From Dysgonomonas mossii DSM 22836 (GTDB lineage: Bacteria > Bacteroidota > Bacteroidia > Bacteroidales > Dysgonomonadaceae), in assembly GCF_000213575.1 (NCBI RefSeq), contig NZ_GL892006.1, positions 206,614 through 270,613 of the forward strand: 64,000 bases of DNA, given 5' to 3'. Under the pieces are notes generated by a model. That model was not told the origin of the DNA. It made no database searches and worked only from the letters and a program-made list of their open reading frames with translations. The position numbers and the translations under genes are program-made. Shown in pieces: positions 46,734 to 55,883 of this stretch. The number at the start of each line of letters is the position of its first letter. The stretch's first letter is position 1.

Positions 46734-46878
46734 AGGTTTATTCTAATTATTAGTTGTATTTTTCTCCGTTATAATATTTAACGCCATACATTATCAAAAG
46801 TTTAAGTAAGCGTTGAGTAGTCAGGCAAATTTTATCGAAGAAAGAGACGAGCTAATACTTAACTCATCTCCACTCCAC

Positions 46879-48612
46879 TTAATCATTATTTATCATTGTA
46901 AACAACTCTTCTGCGGCCAATTGAGGTCCATCCTTAGTATGTCCGTCAATAGCAAGCGAGGTGTATATCTCTCCGATTTTTACACCATTGTTATTCATAT
47001 CATTAAAGAACTCTTTGATCAGCTTACCGGCAAGCTCTTTTTCTTGTACAGGTCCAAAAGGGTTAGCAAAATAAGATGTCACCAAACCATTTTCGGTAGT
47101 AGTACCTTTTGCTTTGCGGGCTCCGGCTTCGAATATTTTAATCGCTTCGTCGAGATTATCAAAAAACTCAATCTTCTGAGCAGATTCAGTATAGTTATTC
47201 GCATACAAGATATAATCTACTTTATATCCTTTAGAGATAACATCGTATGTTGCAGCAGGAATCGTAATGCGAGCATTTATTTTGTCAGGATTAGAATATA
47301 TACCCCTCTCTAATTGCTGGAAGGCATACATAGGATCGAGGTCATCGATACGGACAAATGCTCCGATTTCGGTTCCATACCCCTTAATCGTACCATCTTC
47401 TTCTTTTTTGAGGTAACCCATATCATCAAATACGATACGCATATGACGTATATATTTCTCGTTAAGCGTACGGAAAGCTTCCAGACTTTCAGATTTTCCG
47501 GCACCACTATCTCCTATAATAACGATATTGGCTTCTGTTCCATTCTTGAGTAATATGTTTACCATAGCTCCATGCAGTGGCAATCGGCCTTGCTCCATTT
47601 GCTTCACGTTATGAAGTGTAAGAAGCATTTTTTTCATGTAGCCAAAATAGTCGATATCGTCGCAATGATTAGCGTAACCGATAAGAATATCATTTTTCTT
47701 ATCCTTATAATAGAAAGTACGTTTCTCTTCTATTCCATCAGGATATCCGAACACGTATATTATATCGGGTTTTTTACCGATATATTCCCCGGCTTTAGCC
47801 AATTCAAAAAGATTGGATAAGGCAAATCCGTGAACCATATAGTCCTTGTGGAAATAAACAAAGGTCAGCATATTCCCTACTTTAGCAGGAAATAAGAACC
47901 AGTCATCTTCATTCAGTATAATATTTTCTACCGGATTTGTTGTATGTTCTTGAAAAATGCCGTCGCGTGTATTTCTTTTTGTATACGAAATAAACGGAGG
48001 TTTAAACATAACAGAAGTAATGAACGGAATAGAAGTCAACCCATTGTATTCTATTGGGCAGTTCCAAGTAATGTCACTAAGAGTTAACCCTGCATTTGCA
48101 CCTGCGGTAAGCTGGCGATACACAAGATGCTGATACCCCATTACAGTTTCTTGAATGCGGCGGTAGATAGAAAGTACCAATTCATTGAACAACTCGTTGG
48201 CATGCAAAAAACGCACACTTTGCAACCCGCTGCTGATGGAATTGTTATGCACTATAGTATAACGCTCCATTCTGCGCCAAAAGCCATATAGAAGTTCTAT
48301 TAATTCTATAAATAAGTCTTTATCGTTAAAGAAGATAGCATACTTATTATGTACATTCTGCACCTCGTCGGGATTACATACTGTAAGTAGCTTAAATGCT
48401 TCTATCAATGTTTTTTGAAATTCTTCGTCAGTCTTGAATTCTTTGATATAATAATCGTAGATTATGACATCATTCTTTTTGAGTCTTTGTATAAAAGCTT
48501 CAACAACCCGATGAAAACCGTAACTATTTAATATTTTTTGCCTCGTGTCGCAAAACTTAAGAGTGAAGTTGATAATCGCCTTACCTTCGCCTAAAGTAAA
48601 CTCTTGTAACAT
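46879..48612 (-). CDS. PEPCK/HPr-kinase-like P-loop protein
   Basis: A 577-residue protein. The C-terminal half (from about residue 350) is a nucleotide-binding domain with Walker A GDSGAGKS (367-374), preceded by LHGAMVNILLKNGTEANIVII, and a Walker-B-like RIVFDDMGYL. This fits the P-loop fold shared by ATP-dependent PEP carboxykinase and HPr kinase. The N-terminal 340 residues are helical and have no motif I recognise. The protein may act as a kinase rather than as a gluconeogenic enzyme, since the classical PEPCK substrate residues are not visible. Adjacent ppc suggests a link to PEP metabolism, but that is inference. Confidence 0.7.
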   Translation of the reverse strand: MLQEFTLGEGKAIINFTLKFCDTRQKILNSYGFHRVVEAFIQRLKKNDVIIYDYYIKEFKTDEEFQKTLIEAFKLLTVCNPDEVQNVHNKYAIFFNDKDLFIELIELLYGFWRRMERYTIVHNNSISSGLQSVRFLHANELFNELVLSIYRRIQETVMGYQHLVYRQLTAGANAGLTLSDITWNCPIEYNGLTSIPFITSVMFKPPFISYTKRNTRDGIFQEHTTNPVENIILNEDDWFLFPAKVGNMLTFVYFHKDYMVHGFALSNLFELAKAGEYIGKKPDIIYVFGYPDGIEEKRTFYYKDKKNDILIGYANHCDDIDYFGYMKKMLLTLHNVKQMEQGRLPLHGAMVNILLKNGTEANIVIIGDSGAGKSESLEAFRTLNEKYIRHMRIVFDDMGYLKKEEDGTIKGYGTEIGAFVRIDDLDPMYAFQQLERGIYSNPDKINARITIPAATYDVISKGYKVDYILYANNYTESAQKIEFFDNLDEAIKIFEAGARKAKGTTTENGLVTSYFANPFGPVQEKELAGKLIKEFFNDMNNNGVKIGEIYTSLAIDGHTKDGPQLAAEELFTMINND

Positions 48613-48663
48613 GTTTAATTTTATTTATTATAGTTATTATTTTATCTGGTCCTATATCATTTA

Positions 48664-48696
48664 CAATCTCCTATCTCCATTTGTGACAGGAGATTG
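48664..48696 (-). other. Hairpin in the leader of the P-loop protein gene
   Basis: CAATCTCCT (48664-48672) pairs perfectly with AGGAGATTG (48688-48696). No T-run follows on the minus strand, so it is a leader hairpin or a weak terminator for the CWC gene upstream. A minus-strand TAAATTTG -7 box lies at 48749-48756. Confidence 0.35.
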
Positions 48697-48865
48697 CAAA
48701 CTTCAATACTTGATTTGAAAACATTCAAACTGCGTTGTTTTCCAACATCAAATTTAAGGAAACTTACCTATACAATTAAACGAATTAAAGACTAAATTTA
48801 TAATAAATTGTAAATTAAAAATAAGTTTTTGCTATTACCTTGTATTGGTGTTGCTTATAAATACT

Positions 48866-49081
48866 TTATTTTTTGTCTTTTATGAATTTGGGATTAACAT
48901 CGAAGGCAAAAAAGCAAGTATTTGTTTCACGTAAACACTTAGGACAAAGGCAATCACTATAGTTATCTTTTATATAATCACGTACTCCTGAGACTAAAGA
49001 AACTCTACGGCAGCTACACAATTCTACCCGGTCTTCTCTACAGCTGAAAGAAGCCGAACATCTTTGACATATCTTTTTCAT
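48866..49081 (-). CDS. Cysteine-rich CWC-type small protein under B12 riboswitch
   Basis: A 71-residue protein with eight cysteines, in the order CxxC, C (FSC), CSC, then CLCPKC. The pattern CQRC..F.C...CSC...L...CLCPKCL resembles the cysteine-rich CWC family, with CSC in place of CWC. Cysteine spacing suggests one or two metal sites. No signal peptide or membrane helix is present, so it should be cytoplasmic. The only regulatory element upstream is a cobalamin riboswitch pointing at it, about 200 nt away, which makes a role in cobalt or corrinoid handling plausible but unproven. No other B12 gene was seen in the window. Confidence 0.82.
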   Translation of the reverse strand: MKKICQRCSASFSCREDRVELCSCRRVSLVSGVRDYIKDNYSDCLCPKCLRETNTCFFAFDVNPKFIKDKK

Positions 49082-49283
49082 TGTTGTAAGTTTTTATTGT
49101 TATTGAATATATAATAAGATCAGGAGAAAGTTTATTTAAAATATACAACCTCATTTGCAGATACCAGAATATAGCATCGCAAGAGATGATAGTATAAATA
49201 CTTCAACCAAAATCAATTTTCTATAATCAGAGAAAAATCTCTTGAGCTTTCTATCCTTTTTCGCGAAGGATGAACTTATTTTT

Positions 49284-49460
49284 TTGGCAGGTCTTCTGAC
49301 TTACTTCCGTTTTATACGACCTTCCCGTTTATGAAAAACAGTGGCTTTGAGGATTTGTATAAACGTTTAGCGAAGCTTACAGCAGCGCGACTGTTCAGGA
49401 TTTACACCTGATTCCCTTTTCATTATATATCCAAGACTTCGAATATATAACACCAATTAT
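49284..49460 (-). promoter_or_regulatory. Cobalamin (B12) riboswitch
   Basis: Read on the minus strand, the conserved pieces appear in order: GGGAATCAGGTGTAAATCC with the paired CTGAAC, the CGCGCTGCTGTAAGC region, the AGCCACTG segment, GGGAAGGT, and the B12-box end GTAAGTCAGAAGACCTGCC (49284-49302). This is a full-length aptamer. A 12-18-nt hairpin (ATCCTT...AAGGAT, 49254-49273) and later AGAGA/TCTCT pieces may form the expression platform. It lies about 200 nt upstream of the CWC gene on the same strand. The rest of the 505-nt gap holds no gene that I can see. Confidence 0.93.
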
Positions 49461-49587
49461 GGTAACAAAGATATAGAATTATAAATAAGAACAAATATAA
49501 ATAGGAAAGTTTTTGATGGTATAATGAATTACTATTTCATAAGAGTGTGTTCTGCTAGGAATAAGTTTCGAACAATAATTTCTGCTT

Positions 49588-50007
49588 TTAATCTTCCAAA
49601 TCCCAATCATCAAAGAAGGAGTGATCCTCTGTAAACTGATCTAACTCCCGACGGTCTTTTTTTGTTGGCCGACCCGTTCCTCTAGCTCTATCGACAAAGC
49701 CGCTCACCTTAGATATTTCCAATATTTCAAGTTGAGATGGTGATGTCACATCTTTCATAAATTCGGGCACAAGCTTCGCTCCCATTCTGTTTTCGGAAAG
49801 ATTGAGAACTTCAAAGGAGTAAGTAACCGGTGGACGTCGCACTTCTATTACATCACCTATCTTAATAGATCGTGATGGTTTTATAGTAACTCCTTTGATA
49901 GAGATACGTCCTTTTTTACAGGCTTCTATTGCTATAGAGCGAGTTTTGAAAAGACGAACAGCCCACAGCCATTTATCTATGCGTACTTCGTTTTTAGGTT
50001 CTTTCAT
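49588..50007 (-). CDS. S4-domain RNA-binding protein (Hsp15-like)
   Basis: A 139-residue protein with an S4 RNA-binding domain at residues about 8-70 (VRIDKWLWAVRLFKTRSIAIEACKKGRISIKG..KPS). Members of this family (HslR/Hsp15, RqcP) bind 50S subunits that carry a stalled nascent chain. The C-terminus is charged (GTGRPTKKDRRELDQF), also typical of Hsp15. The next gene upstream is pth, another peptidyl-tRNA handling protein, so a ribosome-rescue theme is plausible. The gap to pth is 110 nt. Confidence 0.9.
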   Translation of the reverse strand: MKEPKNEVRIDKWLWAVRLFKTRSIAIEACKKGRISIKGVTIKPSRSIKIGDVIEVRRPPVTYSFEVLNLSENRMGAKLVPEFMKDVTSPSQLEILEISKVSGFVDRARGTGRPTKKDRRELDQFTEDHSFFDDWDLED

Positions 50008-50117
50008 AATAAAATCAGAATTTTACCAATGTCCGCAAACAACATCGGCTTCACATCATTTCATTTATCAAAGTTATATATTAGAAGCGAAAGATGTTCG
50101 TTTCTAATTTCTTTGGT

Positions 50118-50681
50118 TTACTTATTATTGTATTGGTTCATGGTATTGTTGATACCTGCCAAACAAAAGCTTTTGATTATCTCGCCACAAGTTTCCAATT
50201 TCACAGGAAGCTCTTTTTCTTCTTCGTCTGTAAAATTATTGAGCACATAGCCTACCTGACCACCCCGAGCGAATTCACTACCTATACCAAAGCGTAAGCG
50301 AGCATAATCTTGTGTTCCAAGAACAGACTGTATATTACCCAGTCCGTTATGTCCGGCATTACTTCCTTTTCCTTTAAGGCGTAAAGAACCAAAAGGCAAA
50401 GCAAGATCATCTACAACAACCAGAAGATTCTCAATCGGTATCTTTTCTTGGTTGAGCCAATAGCGAACAGCATTTCCGCTAAGGTTCATGAAAGTAGATG
50501 GCTTTAGCAAAATAAGAGTGCGTCCTTTGACCTTTAGTTCAGACACAAAGCCATAACGCCTGTCAGCAAAAACAATATTGGACGCTTTAGCTAAAGCGTC
50601 CAATACTCTGAATCCTATATTGTGGCGGGTATATTCGTATTCTCTACCAATATTACCGAGGCCGGCAATCAAGTATTTCAT
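50118..50681 (-). CDS. pth: Peptidyl-tRNA hydrolase
   Basis: Releases peptides from prematurely detached peptidyl-tRNA. The 187-residue protein has Asn10 and catalytic His20 ([21 protein letters not shown]), FMNLSGNAV, the catalytic Asp in [10 protein letters not shown], and the [17 protein letters not shown] signature. Its length is normal. It follows rplY by 16 nt; the rplY-pth pair is conserved widely in bacteria. Confidence 0.97.
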   Translation of the reverse strand: MKYLIAGLGNIGREYEYTRHNIGFRVLDALAKASNIVFADRRYGFVSELKVKGRTLILLKPSTFMNLSGNAVRYWLNQEKIPIENLLVVVDDLALPFGSLRLKGKGSNAGHNGLGNIQSVLGTQDYARLRFGIGSEFARGGQVGYVLNNFTDEEEKELPVKLETCGEIIKSFCLAGINNTMNQYNNK

Positions 50682-50697
50682 TCAATATATCCTATTA

Positions 50698-51276
50698 TTA
50701 GCCGTTTTTAGCAGCAAGACCTCTTGCAGCACGAGTCAATTGAACGCGACAAACAACAGCATTTTTAGCATTTAGCAGTTCAAGTCCTTCGAAGTGTAGT
50801 TCACCTACCTGGATAGATTTTCCAAGAGCAAGGCTTGTTACGTCAACATGTACTTTTTCAGGGATCTTATCGTAAAGAGCTTTTACTTTAATCTTACGCA
50901 AGTCAAGAGAAAGTTTACCCCCTGCTTTTACACCTTCTGCAAGTCCGTCCAAAATAACAGGAACGTCCATTACGATTGGTTTGCCTTCAAATACATGAAG
51001 GAAGTCAAGATGTAAGATAGCATCTGTTACCGGATGTACCTGTACATCTTTCAATATAGCTTTATAGCTGTCTTTTCCTATTGTAAGGTTTACAAGGAAT
51101 ATCTCAGGAGTATAAATAAGTTTGCGAACATCGCTGTTTGTTACAGTAAAGGCAATTGCTTCGGTTTGATCTCCACCATAAATTACAGCAGGGATTTTGT
51201 CTTCTTTACGGAATGCTTTTGTCGCTTTTTTGCCAAGATCTGTTCTGGCTTCTCCTTTTAATTCAAACGTTTTCAT
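50698..51276 (-). CDS. rplY: 50S ribosomal protein L25 (Ctc form)
   Basis: A 192-residue long-form L25/TL5 5S-rRNA-binding protein. The N-terminal L25 domain (about 1-92; ELKGEARTDLGKKATKAFRKEDKIPAVIYGG, VHPVTDAILHLDFLHV) is followed by a beta-rich C-terminal domain (about 100-185; PVILDGLAEGVKAGGKLSLDLRKIKVKAL). The gene is paired with pth downstream. A minus-strand TATCTTTG -7 box lies at 51357-51364. Confidence 0.96.
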   Translation of the reverse strand: MKTFELKGEARTDLGKKATKAFRKEDKIPAVIYGGDQTEAIAFTVTNSDVRKLIYTPEIFLVNLTIGKDSYKAILKDVQVHPVTDAILHLDFLHVFEGKPIVMDVPVILDGLAEGVKAGGKLSLDLRKIKVKALYDKIPEKVHVDVTSLALGKSIQVGELHFEGLELLNAKNAVVCRVQLTRAARGLAAKNG

Positions 51277-51356
51277 CTTTTAATTTTAAATTGTGTTACT
51301 CAAATTAAGGATTGCTTCCTTATTCCCATCACACGTACGGGCTTATAAAAGCGGTG

Positions 51357-51364
51357 CAAAGATA
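51357..51364 (-). promoter_or_regulatory. -7 box of rplY-pth
   Basis: The minus strand reads TATCTTTG, an exact TAnnTTTG match, 81 nt before the rplY start. No TTTG at the -33 distance. Confidence 0.45.
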
Positions 51365-51465
51365 AATATTCTACATCTTTTTTCCTAATGTTTATGAAAG
51401 TAATATTTTGAAGAAGACTACAATCTGCAAATATTAAATGGAAAAAGCGCAGTGAAAGGAGCCTA

Positions 51466-52749
51466 TTATATACTATTGGTTATAAACTCAGCACTTGTTA
51501 TTTCCGTCGACTTGTTTTTGTACGAATCTACTGCTATCACTTTTATTGTATACTTTGTAGCCGGTTGCAAGTCTGTAATATTCGCATCAAGGCTCTCGGG
51601 CATATCACTATTGAGATAAAAGCGAGAAAACAGTGTCATTTGCTTATATATGTTTCCGTCACTATTCACAACTTTTAGAATATAATGATGCACAACATCA
51701 TTGTCGGTAGCTTGTGGAAATATCGCCTTACAACTATTCGTTTTTATCTCACTTATTGTCGGCTTATCAGTATTTTTGAACGAAGGAGCACTTCCTCCAT
51801 TACGGTTGGCATAAGTAAACATTGTACCATTGTGCGGAGCCCATAAAATCCAATCTGGAAGTATTGCTTCATTTCGGTACGTATCCAATCTTTGTAGTTT
51901 TACACTCATGTCTTTATTTACGGAAACTATAACTGCTTCTGTCACATAATCGTTCCCCGGAGGGTGCTCTCCTTCGGAGAAGCCTGCTTCGATTTCACTA
52001 TAGGCAACACTCCCTAGGTTTACAGATGTGAATTTTGATTGATGGATAGACCGAGGGTCTCCTATCGGAAAGTGAGAGTGTCCGGAAAATAAAACAACCT
52101 GTGGATATTTTTCAAGTACCGAAGCTAAATGTGAAACGCCCCATCCTTCGTTCCAACCTGTACCATATACTGTATTAGTAACCCCCACATGGGCAAACAC
52201 GAATATGGGGCTGTTTGGATACTTCTTACTGGCATCTTCCAATGCAGCAGATAGGAAATCAACCTCTTTCTGAGTATAGAATAAATATGGAGTTATACTC
52301 CTAACGCTTATTGTAATAAATGGAAATCCTTTTATTTCTACATATTGATGTAAAGGTTGTTTCAGTTTACTTAAATATCGAGCTTCGGGATCACCGTCCA
52401 GCCATACCTGATCGTGATTGCCGAGCATATAATAAACCGGTGTTGATTTGGGCACGTGAGCATCAAAGAGTTGTATTAGTCCGTTGTATTGGTTTTCTGT
52501 TGATTGATCTGTAATATCCCCTACCACAAATATTGCGTCCAGCTGCTTGTTACCACTCTGAATATGCTGCAGCGTTTTGATTATTTTTTCTTTAGAATCG
52601 GGACGCCCAACATGTATATCGGATATAACAGCAAAATAAGGATATAAACTCTGTTCCTTAACAACTGAAGATTCTGTATCACTAGTACAAGATGTCATAG
52701 CTAGAAATGCAGCCATGACATATCCTAAATATCTCAATGTCTTCATCAT
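51466..52749 (-). CDS. Metallophosphoesterase lipoprotein with Fn3-like C-terminus
   Basis: A 427-residue exported lipoprotein with lipobox AMTSC (Cys at about residue 21). The calcineurin-like phosphoesterase domain (about 38-275) has all metal motifs: SDIHVG, VGDITD, GNHD, FAHVG and SGHSH. The C-terminus (about 330-425) resembles a fibronectin type III sandwich (DLQPATKYTIKVIAVDSYKNKST). Related proteins act as periplasmic or surface phosphodiesterases; the substrate is unknown. It is monocistronic with a good promoter. Confidence 0.9.
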   Translation of the reverse strand: MMKTLRYLGYVMAAFLAMTSCTSDTESSVVKEQSLYPYFAVISDIHVGRPDSKEKIIKTLQHIQSGNKQLDAIFVVGDITDQSTENQYNGLIQLFDAHVPKSTPVYYMLGNHDQVWLDGDPEARYLSKLKQPLHQYVEIKGFPFITISVRSITPYLFYTQKEVDFLSAALEDASKKYPNSPIFVFAHVGVTNTVYGTGWNEGWGVSHLASVLEKYPQVVLFSGHSHFPIGDPRSIHQSKFTSVNLGSVAYSEIEAGFSEGEHPPGNDYVTEAVIVSVNKDMSVKLQRLDTYRNEAILPDWILWAPHNGTMFTYANRNGGSAPSFKNTDKPTISEIKTNSCKAIFPQATDNDVVHHYILKVVNSDGNIYKQMTLFSRFYLNSDMPESLDANITDLQPATKYTIKVIAVDSYKNKSTEITSAEFITNSI

Positions 52750-52835
52750 ATTAAAAAGAATAAATTAATAACTCTAAATTGTATATATTGTAAAAATTGC
52801 ATCTACCTATTATGTATTTTAGACACAATACAAGA

Positions 52836-52866
52836 CAAATATATAAAAGCTTTTGAAAGAAGCAAT
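52836..52866 (-). promoter_or_regulatory. Promoter of the phosphoesterase lipoprotein
   Basis: On the minus strand ATTG (52863-52866), 19 nt, TATATTTG (52836-52843). It gives a leader of about 80 nt. Confidence 0.6.
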
Positions 52867-52962
52867 AATATTGATGAAGAATTGTGATTAATAAACGAAT
52901 TTAGAAGTCTCTTAACCTAAAAATACACTCACCATTATCAAAGTTTTGAGTTCCTTACTTTA

Positions 52963-52997
52963 TATAAAAAAGAGGCTATCCGCAACGGATAGCCTCT
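52963..52997 (-). terminator. Terminator of the leu operon
   Basis: A perfect 12-bp stem AGAGGCTATCCG/CGGATAGCCTCT with a 3-nt loop, and a T6 run on the minus strand, 24 nt after the leuB stop. Confidence 0.92.
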
Positions 52998-53020
52998 CCA
53001 CAGTATCTTAGAAAAAGATT

Positions 53021-54094
53021 TTATCTCTTCAAGTAATTTACAATCCAGTCGCCTACTTGTGATGTAGAATAAGCTTTTCCTTCTTTCGATGCAATATCCT
53101 CAGTTACTACTCCTGCATCCATTGATGCATTAACAGCCTCACGAATGAGTTTACCTTCTTCTTTGAGCTCGAATGCATATTCGAACATCATTGCTGCCGA
53201 AAGAATAGTGGCTAATGGATTTGCAATATTTTTGCCTGCTGCCTGAGGATATGAACCATGTATCGGTTCAAACACAGATGTATGAATACCAATAGATGCC
53301 GATGGCAACATGCCTAACGATCCGGTAATTACAGAAGCCTCGTCAGTAAGTATATCTCCAAACAAGTTTTCTGTAACAAGTACATCAAAACGCTTAGGCC
53401 ATTGAATAATCTGCATCGCTGCATTGTCTACAAACATATATTCAGTTTCCACATCAGGATATTGTTTTTCAATTTCCTGAGCAACCTGTCTCCATAGACG
53501 AGAAGTAGCCAATACATTCGCTTTATCTACTACTGTCACTTTTTTGCGACGCATCTGAGCATATTTATATGAAAGATGAAGAATACGTTCTACTTCCTCA
53601 CGAGTGTAAACGCAAGTATCATAAGCCGTATCTCCGTCTTCGCTACGTCCTTGCGGGCGACCAAAATACATACCTCCCGTTAATTCACGCACACACATAA
53701 AATCAGCACCATCTACCAAATCGGAACGAAGAGGCGATTTATGTACTAACGTAGGAAATGTACTTACAGGACGAAGGTTAGCATACAATCCCAACTTTTT
53801 GCGCATAGCCAGAAGTCCTTGCTCGGGACGGACTTTTGCTGAAGGGTTGTTGTCATATTTAGGGTCTCCTATTGCACCAAACAGCACAGCATCAGAAGCC
53901 ATACACAATTCGTGCGTACCATCAGGATACGGATTACCTACCTGATCGATTGCCGAAGCTCCAACAATTCCATATTCATAAGAAAGTTCGTGACCAAATT
54001 TTTCACAAACTACTTCTGTCACTCTCAATGCCTGTTCTATAATTTCAGGACCTATTCCGTCTCCGGGGAGCACTGCAATGTTTAATTTCATCAA
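53021..54094 (-). CDS. leuB: 3-isopropylmalate dehydrogenase
   Basis: Oxidative decarboxylation of 3-isopropylmalate in leucine synthesis; the enzyme can also act on erythro-3-methylmalate in the citramalate route to isoleucine. The 357-residue protein has [40 protein letters not shown], the catalytic Tyr/Lys regions, [28 protein letters not shown] and [18 protein letters not shown]. Its length is normal. Last gene of the operon, followed by a strong terminator. A start one codon later is possible. Confidence 0.97.
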   Translation of the reverse strand: MMKLNIAVLPGDGIGPEIIEQALRVTEVVCEKFGHELSYEYGIVGASAIDQVGNPYPDGTHELCMASDAVLFGAIGDPKYDNNPSAKVRPEQGLLAMRKKLGLYANLRPVSTFPTLVHKSPLRSDLVDGADFMCVRELTGGMYFGRPQGRSEDGDTAYDTCVYTREEVERILHLSYKYAQMRRKKVTVVDKANVLATSRLWRQVAQEIEKQYPDVETEYMFVDNAAMQIIQWPKRFDVLVTENLFGDILTDEASVITGSLGMLPSASIGIHTSVFEPIHGSYPQAAGKNIANPLATILSAAMMFEYAFELKEEGKLIREAVNASMDAGVVTEDIASKEGKAYSTSQVGDWIVNYLKR

Positions 54095-54146
54095 TCTATA
54101 TTTTAAAATTGTAATTATTTTTGAATCTGTTTACTCTTATATTTTC

Positions 54147-54350
54147 CTAAAAAAAGTATCTGCGTAACTTTAAATCTATTAAAGATAAGATAAAAGCAAT
54201 AAAGAAAAGAGGCATATGAAACAGATATATTATCTTGTGTGCAAGCATCTGCGATTGAAATATATGTCCCATCACAACACATATTATTCCGAGACCTTTT
54301 GCTATATCAACCCATTCAATCCGCTCTTCTTTCATTTGCAGGAAAGTCAT
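54147..54350 (-). pseudogene. Acyltransferase-3 remnant (N-terminal fragment)
   Basis: A 67-codon frame reading ERIEWVDIAKGLGIICVVMGHIF...YLFHMPLFF, the N-terminal signature of membrane acyltransferases of the fucose 4-O-acetylase/acyltransferase-3 type, which normally have more than 300 residues. The similarity stops after the HMPLFF helix, and a short hydrophobic tail ends the frame. The ATG directly abuts the stop codon of the upstream leuA-like gene (TAAATG). It is best read as a truncated gene, although a short membrane peptide could still be made. Confidence 0.75.
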
Positions 54351-55862
54351 TTACAGATCTTCGATCATATTCAGCATCTTTTCGGTAGCCTTTACCGCTG
54401 CTTCTGTCTGGTCGGCATCAAGACCTCTTGTCTTGAAAGTCTTACCATTAAATTCCCACGTAATTACCGTTTGCACCAAAGCATCGGTACGCCCGCCGGG
54501 TGGTATATAAACAGCATAGTTAACAAGTGTAGGCGTAGGCTTATTCAAGCGTGAATATATCTTATACAAGGCTTTCGAAAAAGCGTGATACTGTCCATCT
54601 CCCGGTGCAGTCCATTCATGTTCCTGCCCATCAATTTCAACTTTTACCGTAGCTGTAGGACGTAAGCCCTTTGTCAATAAAAATGCAAACGACAATATCT
54701 TGATTTTTCTTTCCTTCTCGTTGTTTTTCAACACATCCGAAATGATATATGGCAGATCGTCTTGCGTAATAATTTCTTTTTTATCACCCAATTCTATCAC
54801 TCGGTTTGTCACTTTAGTCATATCATCCTCATCAAGTTCGATACCCAAAGCTTCAATATTTTTTCGTATATTAGACTTACCGGACAATTTACCTAATGCG
54901 TATTCACGAACACGGCCAAAACGTTCCGGAAACAGATCGTTATAATACAAGTTATTCTTGTTATCCCCATCAGCATGTATCCCGGCACACTGTGTGAAGA
55001 CATTATCTCCCACAATTGGCTGATTCGCGGATATTACCTGTCCCGAGTAGGATTCTACTACACGGCTAACCCTATTTATATTTTCTTCTTTTATTGAAGT
55101 TTTCAATTTCAATTGGTCGTGAAAAACGGCAATCACACTCGCCAAAGAAGCATTTCCAGCTCGTTCGCCGAGTCCATTCATCGTCAGATGTACACCTCTC
55201 ACTCCCACTTCTGCTGCCACCATTGTATTCGCTACAGCCAGATCATAGTCGTTGTGAGCATGAAAGTCAAAATGAAGATCTCTGTAACGGTTTATCATCC
55301 GGCGACAACAGCGCCATACGCTATGTGGATTCAATACCCCTAAGGTATCGGGAAGCATAAATCGCTTTATCGGCAAATCCTTCATTCCATCCATCATATA
55401 ATAGACGTAATCTTCGGATTTCACAATTCCGTTTGACCAATCTTCGAGATACACATTAACTGTGATACCCAACTTCTGAGCCAATTCCACTTCAGCCCTA
55501 ATATCATCAAGATGCTGTTCGGGCGTTTTGCGCAACTGTTCGGTCACGTGCTTATACGAACCTTTCGTCAGCAGGTTTATAGTTTTACATCCTGTGTCTT
55601 TTATCCAATTGAGCGAAGCACCCTTATCTATAAATCCTAATATCTCAACATTATCTATATATCCTGCGGATTTTGCCCAATTGGCAATTTTTTTTACAGT
55701 TTCAAACTCACCATTCGAAACACGTGCCGATGCTACCTCGATACGATTTACACCGAGATCGACCAGCAACAAGTGAGCTATACTCATCTTTTCCTGAGCC
55801 GAGAACGAAACACTCGATGTTTGTTCGCCATCTCTCAGGGTTGTGTCCATTATTTCTATCAT
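54351..55862 (-). CDS. LeuA-family synthase, probable citramalate synthase type
   Basis: A 503-residue DRE-TIM enzyme: [21 protein letters not shown] opening, FHAHNDYDLAVANTMVAAEVG (HxH metal ligands), NGLGERAGNASL, and a C-terminal allosteric LeuA-dimer-like domain (about 375-500). It differs from the LeuA encoded at the operon's head ([13 protein letters not shown]) and carries TSSVSF/RIEVASARVSNGE-type features that I associate with (R)-citramalate synthases. If so, it makes citramalate from pyruvate and acetyl-CoA, feeding LeuCD and LeuB for isoleucine. A second isopropylmalate synthase or homocitrate-type activity is the alternative. Confidence 0.82.
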   Translation of the reverse strand: MIEIMDTTLRDGEQTSSVSFSAQEKMSIAHLLLVDLGVNRIEVASARVSNGEFETVKKIANWAKSAGYIDNVEILGFIDKGASLNWIKDTGCKTINLLTKGSYKHVTEQLRKTPEQHLDDIRAEVELAQKLGITVNVYLEDWSNGIVKSEDYVYYMMDGMKDLPIKRFMLPDTLGVLNPHSVWRCCRRMINRYRDLHFDFHAHNDYDLAVANTMVAAEVGVRGVHLTMNGLGERAGNASLASVIAVFHDQLKLKTSIKEENINRVSRVVESYSGQVISANQPIVGDNVFTQCAGIHADGDNKNNLYYNDLFPERFGRVREYALGKLSGKSNIRKNIEALGIELDEDDMTKVTNRVIELGDKKEIITQDDLPYIISDVLKNNEKERKIKILSFAFLLTKGLRPTATVKVEIDGQEHEWTAPGDGQYHAFSKALYKIYSRLNKPTPTLVNYAVYIPPGGRTDALVQTVITWEFNGKTFKTRGLDADQTEAAVKATEKMLNMIEDL

Positions 55863-55883
55863 GGTAATCTTTAATTTTCTTAA

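Noticed and set aside
46813-47313. 166-codon plus-strand frame opposite the P-loop protein gene
   Set aside because: Antisense to a long conserved coding region; composition shows a shadow frame, with no own promoter or family.
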